Source: an uncultured Clostridia bacterium
GTDB lineage: Bacteria > Bacillota > Clostridia > Christensenellales > UBA1242
DNA: 19,780 nt
NCBI GenBank assembly: GCA_944380695.1
Contig: CALWII010000006.1
Span: 1 to 19,780, forward strand
Direction of reading: 5' to 3'
Positions within the stretch are counted from its first letter, which is position 1. Each line of letters begins with the position of its first letter. The notes beneath the pieces are model-generated. The model saw only the letters and a program-made list of their open reading frames with translations, had not been told where the DNA came from and made no database searches. The translations under genes were made by a program, and so were the position numbers. Shown here piece after piece: positions 14,940 through 19,780 of the stretch.

Positions 14940-17900
14940 TTAATCTTTAAATTTAACCAAAATACTTGACTCACCAACTTGCACTTCTTTGCAAATTGTT
15001 TCGTTTTGCATATCTGCAACTAATTCTTTAATTAAAACAGCTTGTTTAATCATATCCTCATACTTGGCAATTAATTTAGACATATCGTTGTCTTTCGGTT
15101 TAAAGCAAGCCACAATTCTTTGGTCGACTCTAAAATCGGCCTCTTTTCTTAAAACTTGTAGGCTTCTGACAAATTCACGATAATATCCCTCATTGATTAA
15201 TTTTTCATCTAGAGTGATATCAAGCACAACGGTGATATCGTTTTCGTGTGAAATCACGAACTCTGTGCGTGGTCTTTTCTCTAAAAAGAACAAGTCGCTG
15301 TCCAAATCTTTAAATTTATCAATGCTAACTTTACCTTGTTTATATTCTTTAACAAGTTCGTCCATTTTTTCTTGGGTCGTTGTTGTAAGAATTGTCTTTA
15401 AAACTTGAACTTCACCCTTTAGCACAGCTCCTGCTTTTTTGAAGTTAACAGAAAGAAATTCGTGATTAAAAATGCTGTCATCGTCAATTCTAACGAGTTC
15501 CTTCACATTTAATTCCTCTTTTATGATATCGCCAAAATCTTTAATAACTGCATTAATTTTTTCATCTCCGCCAACAAACATTTTTCTCAAAGGCTGTTTA
15601 ACTTTGATTTGATTTTCATTTCTTAATCTTGAAGCAGAAGAAATAATATCTCTTGCGATTTCAACTTCTCTAACTATATTATTAAATCTTTTCCCTTCGG
15701 CTTTTGGGAAACCACTTAACATAACGAATTCTGGCGAATTTTTTTCGATTTCTCTAACCAAATTTTGCCAAATATATTCGCTCAAAAAAGGAGTAATAGG
15801 TGTCATAACACGAGCTATGTTTTTTATTGCATAGTAAAGGCAGTAATACGCTACCAATTGATCATCTTTATCATCAGCCTTCCAAAATCTTCTTCTATTG
15901 CTTCTAATATAGAAATTAGATATATCATCGACGAGTTTTTCAAAATCGTGAACCACATTAAAACATTTATCTTGGCTATAATTTATATCGCTGTCTTCGA
16001 TAAATTTATTAACACTTTCTAAAATCCATTTATCAGCATTAGTTAAAGATTTATAATTTAAAACGAAATTTTGTAAATCTGGGTTGTCAATGCAAGCATA
16101 AGTGTTAAAGAAAGTGTAAACACTCCAAAATGTTAAAAGCTTTCGTCGTGCTTCATCTGTAAGCGAAAATCCAAAACGCATATCATTAGCAGGCGAAGAA
16201 GATGAGAACAAGTATCTTATGACATCTGCACCGACTTTATCTGCGATAATATCGGCTTCCAGCGAATTGCCACCGCTCTTGTGGAATTCCCCACCGTGTT
16301 CATCTTTAACATATTGATAAGTTACAACCTTTTCATAAGGTGCTTTCCCGGTTAAAACAACACTCATAATCAACAGAGAGTAGAACCATCCTTTGATTTG
16401 CTCAATCATTTCGCAAACATATTCTGAAGGGAAATTTTGCTCAAAGAACTTTTTATCTGTAAAATATTTTTTTGTGCTAAATGGAGTAATACCAGCGTCC
16501 AACCAAACATCACCAACTTCTGGTGTTCTTGTAAGAATCTGTCCACAATCACATTTGATTTTTATTTCATCTATCCACGGTCTATGAATATTTGGCAATT
16601 TATCAACTAAAGTTGGATTAATTGCTTTTTCTTTGAGTTCTTCCTTGCTACCAATTATGTGGACTTTGCCACACTTTTGGCAAACATAAAAAGGAAGAGG
16701 AAGCCCATAAAAACGACTTCTTGAAATATTCCAATCACCCATATTAGTGAGCCAATCAGCCATACGCTTTTTCGCATAAGCTGGTTTAAATTCAACATTT
16801 TCGATTGCTTTTAATGCTAACGGCCTAATTTCGTCCATTTTTATAAACCAACCACTGATAAGTTTATAAACAAGGTCGGTTTTACATCTCCAGCAATATG
16901 GATAGCTGTGTTTATATTTATGTGCATAAAGTAATTTGTTGTCTGCTTTTAGCCTATTAGCGACAATGTCAGCGACCTCGCTAGCCTTTTTACCTGCTAA
17001 AAACCCGCAGTTATCAAGCAAAACACCTTGCTCGTTAATTGGACATATTTCAGGTAGGTTTAAAGTTTGACCGAGTTCAAAATCTTCTACTCCGCAACCT
17101 GGTGCTATATGAACAACACAAGACCCCTCAACATTATCAACCAAATCCCAAGCAACGATTTTATGTGCAAATTTTTGTTCGCTTAATTCTGGGAAACAGG
17201 TTTCATATTCTAATCCAACAAGGTCCTTACCCTTAAATTCTTTAATAATATCAACTTTTTCCTTTAGAATTGACAATCTGTCCTTTCCCAACACGAGTTT
17301 TTCGCCGTGAAAATCAACGAGAACATAATCTAAATCAGGATGAACAGCAAGGGCAACATTAGCCGAAAGTGTCCAAGGTGTTGTAGTCCAAGCGACCATT
17401 TTAAAATCTTTATTTTTAACAGGCAGTTTAATAAACAAAGCTGTGTGTTCAACCTCGTGATAAGCAGAAGACATTTCGTGTTCTGAAAGACTTGTACCAC
17501 ATCGTGGGCACCAAGCCATAGGTCGATTTTTTCTTACAATCCAGCCCCTGTTGTCACATTCTTTCAAAAAATGCCAAAGTGAAACAATGTTATGATCGGA
17601 ATTTGTGTAATAACTGTTATCCCAATCCATCCACTGCCCCATTCTGATACTTTGCTTTGTGATTTCATCGGCGAAATATTGAACTCTTTCCATACATTTT
17701 TTGGTAAAATTATCAATTCCGTAGTTGACAATTTCAGGCTTACCATTTAATCCTAATGCTTTTTCTACTTCTACTTCGACCCAAAGCCCCTGCCCGTCAA
17801 AACCATTCTGGAACATACAGTCTCTGCCTTTAAGTGCATTATATCTTATGGTCAAGTCTTTAAGCGTTCTTCCCCAAAAATGATGCACTCCAAGTCTATT

Positions 17901-18050
17901 ATTGGCTGTAGCAGGACCATCAAGAAATCTAAACAACTGATGCCCTTTATTTAAATCAACTAATTTTTGAAAAGCATTTTTTTCTTTCCAAATAGTCAGA
18001 ATGTTTTTCTCCATTTCTACAAAATTAGGTAAAACTTGCTCTTTTTTCAT
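14940..18050 (-). CDS. ileS: Isoleucyl-tRNA synthetase, variant signature motifs
   Basis: A 1036-residue class Ia synthetase that charges tRNA-Ile. Order: Rossmann entry DGPATANNRLGVHHFWG (44-60, in place of the usual HIGH-type motif), CPRC (181-184), the CP1 editing domain with TTTPWTL (222-228) and HIAPGCGVEDF (314-324), CWRC (386-389), WNISRSRFYGLPLP (440-453), CQKC (457-460), and HKSGGNS (590-596) at the KMSKS position, then the anticodon-binding helical domain. The motif forms match a divergent IleS group with GPATANNRxGVHHxWGR and HKSxGN. The ATG at 18050 follows AGGAGG; the frame stays open to 18143, but only by reading through the terminator hairpin and antiterminator. The AUC specifier in the leader confirms the amino acid. 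Confidence 0.95.
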   Translation of the reverse strand: MKKEQVLPNFVEMEKNILTIWKEKNAFQKLVDLNKGHQLFRFLDGPATANNRLGVHHFWGRTLKDLTIRYNALKGRDCMFQNGFDGQGLWVEVEVEKALGLNGKPEIVNYGIDNFTKKCMERVQYFADEITKQSIRMGQWMDWDNSYYTNSDHNIVSLWHFLKECDNRGWIVRKNRPMAWCPRCGTSLSEHEMSSAYHEVEHTALFIKLPVKNKDFKMVAWTTTPWTLSANVALAVHPDLDYVLVDFHGEKLVLGKDRLSILKEKVDIIKEFKGKDLVGLEYETCFPELSEQKFAHKIVAWDLVDNVEGSCVVHIAPGCGVEDFELGQTLNLPEICPINEQGVLLDNCGFLAGKKASEVADIVANRLKADNKLLYAHKYKHSYPYCWRCKTDLVYKLISGWFIKMDEIRPLALKAIENVEFKPAYAKKRMADWLTNMGDWNISRSRFYGLPLPFYVCQKCGKVHIIGSKEELKEKAINPTLVDKLPNIHRPWIDEIKIKCDCGQILTRTPEVGDVWLDAGITPFSTKKYFTDKKFFEQNFPSEYVCEMIEQIKGWFYSLLIMSVVLTGKAPYEKVVTYQYVKDEHGGEFHKSGGNSLEADIIADKVGADVIRYLFSSSSPANDMRFGFSLTDEARRKLLTFWSVYTFFNTYACIDNPDLQNFVLNYKSLTNADKWILESVNKFIEDSDINYSQDKCFNVVHDFEKLVDDISNFYIRSNRRRFWKADDKDDQLVAYYCLYYAIKNIARVMTPITPFLSEYIWQNLVREIEKNSPEFVMLSGFPKAEGKRFNNIVREVEIARDIISSASRLRNENQIKVKQPLRKMFVGGDEKINAVIKDFGDIIKEELNVKELVRIDDDSIFNHEFLSVNFKKAGAVLKGEVQVLKTILTTTTQEKMDELVKEYKQGKVSIDKFKDLDSDLFFLEKRPRTEFVISHENDITVVLDITLDEKLINEGYYREFVRSLQVLRKEADFRVDQRIVACFKPKDNDMSKLIAKYEDMIKQAVLIKELVADMQNETICKEVQVGESSILVKFKD

Positions 18051-18065
18051 AAATGAAATCCTCCT

Positions 18066-18108
18066 AAAAATAAAATTCTCGGAAAAGCTTGCAAGAACTT
18101 TCCGAGAA
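18066..18108 (-). terminator. Regulated terminator of the ileS T-box leader
   Basis: On the minus strand TTCTCGGAAA (18108-18099) pairs with TTTCCGAGAA (18085-18076) around a loop containing CTTGCAAG, followed by TTTTATTTTT and then immediately by the AGGAGG ribosome binding site. The stem has ten base pairs and should be strong. Confidence 0.85.
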
Positions 18109-18346
18109 GTTATAAACCACTTGTAGCCAATGCGTGCCATCACACGCTACCTCTTTTACGCGAGGTCCACGGTGTGACTTACTAAAATTCAGTCACACAG
18201 CTCCGAAAGTGATAACCCCAAAAAGTTGTCATTGTCTTACACCAACCGACAATTCTCTTTGCACAAACATTGTTGGAACCTTGTCTTTCATCACAGCTTT
18301 TATAAAAATTTTATGCTAGCATTTTTTGATTTTTATCTCAATGCTT
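18066..18346 (-). promoter_or_regulatory. T-box riboswitch, isoleucine (AUC specifier)
   Basis: The leader senses uncharged tRNA-Ile and allows transcription of ileS. Stem I opens with AGCTGTGATGAAAG (from about 18298) and closes with CTTTCGGAGCT; together they form the kink-turn and lower helix. The specifier ATC (18213-18211) is followed by A and the closing helix, the usual position. The apical part holds GGTTGGTGTAAG. Stem III is GTGTGACT/AGTCACAC (18198-18191 and 18179-18172). The T-box core reads GTGGACCTCGCG (18170-18159), a variant of GTGGNACCGCG. GTAGC...GCTAC with GCGTG/CACGC (18150-18123) can form a competing hairpin. The U-run terminator is a separate structure about 15 nt further on. 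The ileS-linked position and the ATC specifier agree. Confidence 0.9.
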
Positions 18347-18352
18347 TGAGTA

Positions 18353-18381
18353 AATATAACATAAATAATAATCTTTGTCAA
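18353..18381 (-). promoter_or_regulatory. Promoter of the T-box ileS operon
   Basis: Perfect TTGACA (18381-18376), 17 bp, TATATT (18358-18353) with the TGT extension in front of the -10. The start is predicted near 18346. The -35 directly follows the stop codon of the upstream CBS gene, so the operon is independently transcribed. Confidence 0.8.
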
Positions 18382-19101
18382 CTAATTATACGAGTCAAGA
18401 ACTTTATTCATTTCGATAGCATCAATTCCGGTGATTATGCCGAGGGGTTTTTCATTACTTGCCCCTGTTTTTGTAAGTAAAATTGCAAGAAGTTTTGGAT
18501 TTTTGTGAAATTCGTTAAGCCCCTCTTCCATAGTAAGCTCTATAGAACTAACGAGATAATAAATCGATTGAATTTTTGAAAGCATATCTTCAATTTGAAT
18601 ATTATCCAAAAATGTTTTACTTTTTCCTCCTGAAATTAAATAAGAACCGAAGGCATCCAAAATTTTTTGTCCGTTAGCAATTCCTATTAAATTTTTGTCT
18701 TTATAAACAGGTATATTAGAATATTTTGAACTAGCCATCAGCTTAATAACTTTCCCCATAGAAGCCTCGGCTTCTACTGTCAAAATATCACGCCTGCAAA
18801 TATCGATGCACTTTGGTGGAGTATTGATAAGTCTGTCTATTTTTTCAATGTGTTCTACAACTTGCAAATGAGGTTCAGCGATAACGAAATCTTTTGTGCC
18901 ATAGTGAACAATAGCGTTACGAAGTCTTCCGTAATCTATTAAATCGTCTTCATACTTTCTTACAACATAATTTAAACTTACACTTTTTCTAATTAAGTCT
19001 GAAAAGCCCATACTACGATTTAATCCATAACGCGCTCGAAGAGTATAATCAATACTATTAAACGCATCGATAAATCTTTCTGCATTAGTTTTTTCTGCCA
19101 T
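18382..19101 (-). CDS. HEPN-like domain fused to a pair of CBS domains
   Basis: A 239-residue cytoplasmic protein. Residues 1-92 are all-helical and end with RLRNAIVHYG (59-68); R61-N62-x3-H66 matches the Rx4-6H motif of HEPN domains, with a polar residue after the arginine as usual. Two CBS domains follow, at about 97-155 (DILTVEAEASMGKVIKLM...NIPVYKDKNLIGIANG) and 172-235 (ending PLGIITGIDAIE). CBS pairs normally bind adenine nucleotides such as AMP, ATP or cyclic-di-AMP. Similar proteins are common in Clostridia, usually annotated only as CBS proteins. RNase activity is inference from a single motif. AGGAG lies six bases before the ATG. A TATACT at 19197-19202 may be its -10. Confidence 0.82.
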   Translation of the reverse strand: MAEKTNAERFIDAFNSIDYTLRARYGLNRSMGFSDLIRKSVSLNYVVRKYEDDLIDYGRLRNAIVHYGTKDFVIAEPHLQVVEHIEKIDRLINTPPKCIDICRRDILTVEAEASMGKVIKLMASSKYSNIPVYKDKNLIGIANGQKILDAFGSYLISGGKSKTFLDNIQIEDMLSKIQSIYYLVSSIELTMEEGLNEFHKNPKLLAILLTKTGASNEKPLGIITGIDAIEMNKVLDSYN

Positions 19102-19235
19102 AAATTTCTCCTGTGTTGATTAAAGAATTAAACAGTTGTTAAGTTAAAAAATAAAATTCTGTGTACTTAAAAAATTCTATATTTTACTTCTACAATAGTA
19201 TACACGAATATAAAAAAAATAAAAAACGATTTTTC

Positions 19236-19264
19236 TTGCATTTAATTTAAAATTTGTGTATAAT
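19236..19264 (+). promoter_or_regulatory. SRP RNA promoter
   Basis: TTGCAT (19236-19241), 17 bp, perfect TATAAT (19259-19264). The predicted start at 19270-19271 coincides with the first bases of the terminal helix of the SRP RNA. Confidence 0.85.
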
Positions 19265-19269
19265 AAATG

Positions 19270-19545
19270 AAGCTGGACTAGATGGGGAGTTAGCGGTGCC
19301 CTGTAACCTGCAAACCGCTATAGCAGGATTGAACGCAAGCCCAGGCAGATTTATGTCAAAGATGATTAAAGATTAAGCCGTGATGAAGGCAAGGTCTTAT
19401 GCAACAGTTGTCCTTGAACCATGTCAGGCCCTGACGGGAGCATCATTAAGAGGAGCCAATTGTGTGCCATAAGGTAGCTTTGCTGGAGCTGTTTGACTTT
19501 GAAACAGTTGGTGTGAGTCTGTCAAAGCTTGTGTCCAGCTTTAGA
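19270..19545 (+). ncRNA. ffs: Large bacterial SRP RNA (with Alu domain)
   Basis: This RNA is the core of the signal recognition particle; Ffh binds its helix 8 and it also engages FtsY during cotranslational membrane targeting. AAGCTGGAC at the 5' end pairs with GTCCAGCTT at 19533-19541. The Alu domain is recognised by CCTGTAACCTGCAAACCGCT and AGCAGGATTGAACGC near 19299-19337, matching Bacillus scRNA loops. The Ffh-binding core is AACCATGTCAGG ... AGCATCATTAAG at 19418-19449. The tetraloop is UGAC (19432-19435), closed by CCC/GGG, instead of the usual bacterial GGAA, and the G expected after AGCA is U. Length of about 275 nt before the terminator is normal for the large type. Promoter and terminator both fit. 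Confidence 0.92.
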
Positions 19546-19551
19546 AAATTC

Positions 19552-19581
19552 AAGGTGGTATCATATTGCCACCTTTTTTTT
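19552..19581 (+). terminator. SRP RNA terminator
   Basis: AAGGTGG (19552-19558) pairs with CCACCTT (19569-19575), followed by an unbroken T-run to 19581. Confidence 0.9.
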
Positions 19582-19593
19582 AATAATTAGCAC

Positions 19594-19622
19594 TTGACAT
19601 AAAATTTAGATAAAAATTATAT
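19594..19622 (+). promoter_or_regulatory. Promoter-like sequence pointing into the convergent gene end
   Basis: Perfect TTGACA (19594-19599) with TTATAT at 17 bp or TATATA at 18 bp. Transcription would begin near 19630 and run antisense through the 3' end of the minus-strand gene at 19650. No plus-strand reading frame follows inside the window. It may be fortuitous in AT-rich DNA or start an antisense RNA. Confidence 0.4.
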
Positions 19623-19624
19623 AA

Positions 19625-19653
19625 TTGATTCTTAAAATGAGAAAATGAATCAA
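19625..19653 (-). terminator. Weak terminator-like hairpin after the partial gene
   Basis: TTGATTC (19625-19631) and GAATCAA (19647-19653) form a seven-pair stem with a 15-base loop, overlapping the stop codon of the minus-strand gene. The following minus-strand bases are A/T-rich but not a clean T-run. Confidence 0.35.
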
Positions 19654-19778
19654 GATGAAATTAAATATGGATTATCAGGCGAATCGCCCACACCTTCTGC
19701 AGGATTGTTATACCAATCCAAGCTATAATAGCTTGGATCCTTAATCCAATAATCTACATCCCCCATCTCGACTGCGGA
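19650..19778 (-). CDS. C-terminal end of an unidentified protein (cut by window edge)
   Basis: Forty-two codons are open from the window edge to a TGA at 19652-19650. The peptide includes EMGDVDYWIKDPSYYSLDWY and ends DSPDNPYLISS. It is acidic and aromatic-rich. The closing G-D-S-x-D-NPYLISS resembles the D-NPYLIS(S/T) motif that opens repeats in exported Firmicutes surface proteins, where more sequence normally follows; here the frame stops at once. This suggests a surface or repeat protein, possibly shortened, but the evidence is thin. The frame is the only one of the three on this strand without an early stop. Confidence 0.5.
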   Translation of the reverse strand, partial: SAVEMGDVDYWIKDPSYYSLDWYNNPAEGVGDSPDNPYLISS

Positions 19779-19780
19779 GC

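Noticed and set aside
18051..18143. N-terminal extension of 31 residues on ileS
   Set aside because: The frame is open by chance through the antiterminator and the terminator hairpin. AGGAGG and the standard MKKEQ-type opening support the ATG at 18050.
19716..19738. Perfect inverted repeat ATCCAAGCT/AGCTTGGAT with five-base loop
   Set aside because: It lies inside the open minus-strand frame and encodes DPSYYSLD without interruption; no T-run follows on either strand, so it is not supported as a terminator.
1..19780. CRISPR array, insertion sequence or tRNA gene
   Set aside because: Reading both strands I found no regularly spaced repeats, transposase motifs with terminal inverted repeats, or cloverleaf with a T-arm consensus.

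Overview
The window is strongly AT-rich and looks like an uncultured low-GC Firmicute, Clostridia-like rather than any named species. The support is a T-box leader on ileS, a large SRP RNA with the Gram-positive type of Alu domain, frequent AGGAGG-type ribosome binding sites, CPBP proteases and a YkvI-family membrane protein. I cannot place it more finely from sequence alone.

Layout. (1) 1-3225, minus strand: the head-morphogenesis end of a phage. From its promoter leftwards it runs: a small terminase-small-like protein (TTG start), a Cys-rich 73-residue protein, a portal protein, a scaffold protein, and a major capsid protein cut by the window edge. No large terminase lies between promoter and portal, and a host ABC transporter begins about 80 bp beyond the promoter. 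A 15-bp motif, repeated 31 bp apart, covers the -35 and start-site regions. (2) 3304-4882, plus: ATPase and permease of an SsuBC/TauBC/ThiXZ-like ABC importer without a binding protein. (3) 4879-5835, minus: YkvI-family transporter. (4) 5880-6488, plus: secreted or anchored protein with a conserved His/Cys-rich domain. (5) 6634-9245, minus: two CPBP intramembrane proteases and rlmH, ended by a terminator at 6562-6595. (6) 9304-9756, plus: tadA, divergent from the CPBP operon through back-to-back promoters whose predicted start points fall on the ATG codons. (7) 9759-11596: a SHOCT-type membrane protein, a short-chain dehydrogenase and a tiny Cys-rich membrane protein. (8) 11629-18352, minus: a T-box (AUC specifier) followed by ileS, an rRNA methyltransferase-like gene, an RluA-family pseudouridine synthase and oligoendopeptidase F. 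(9) 18382-19101, minus: a HEPN-like plus double-CBS protein. (10) 19270-19581, plus: SRP RNA (ffs) with promoter and terminator. (11) 19650-19778, minus: C-terminal end of an unidentified, probably surface-associated protein.

How the parts relate. The T-box operon joins isoleucine charging to RNA modification enzymes and an oligopeptidase, so isoleucine shortage would probably raise all four. RlmH, TadA, the pseudouridine synthase and SRP RNA make this largely a translation and secretion neighbourhood, with the phage cassette as the accessory part. The features most worth a second look are the SRP RNA tetraloop (UGAC in place of GGAA), the leaderless divergent promoters, the phage cassette without a large terminase, and the T-box whose terminator lies clear of the antiterminator.
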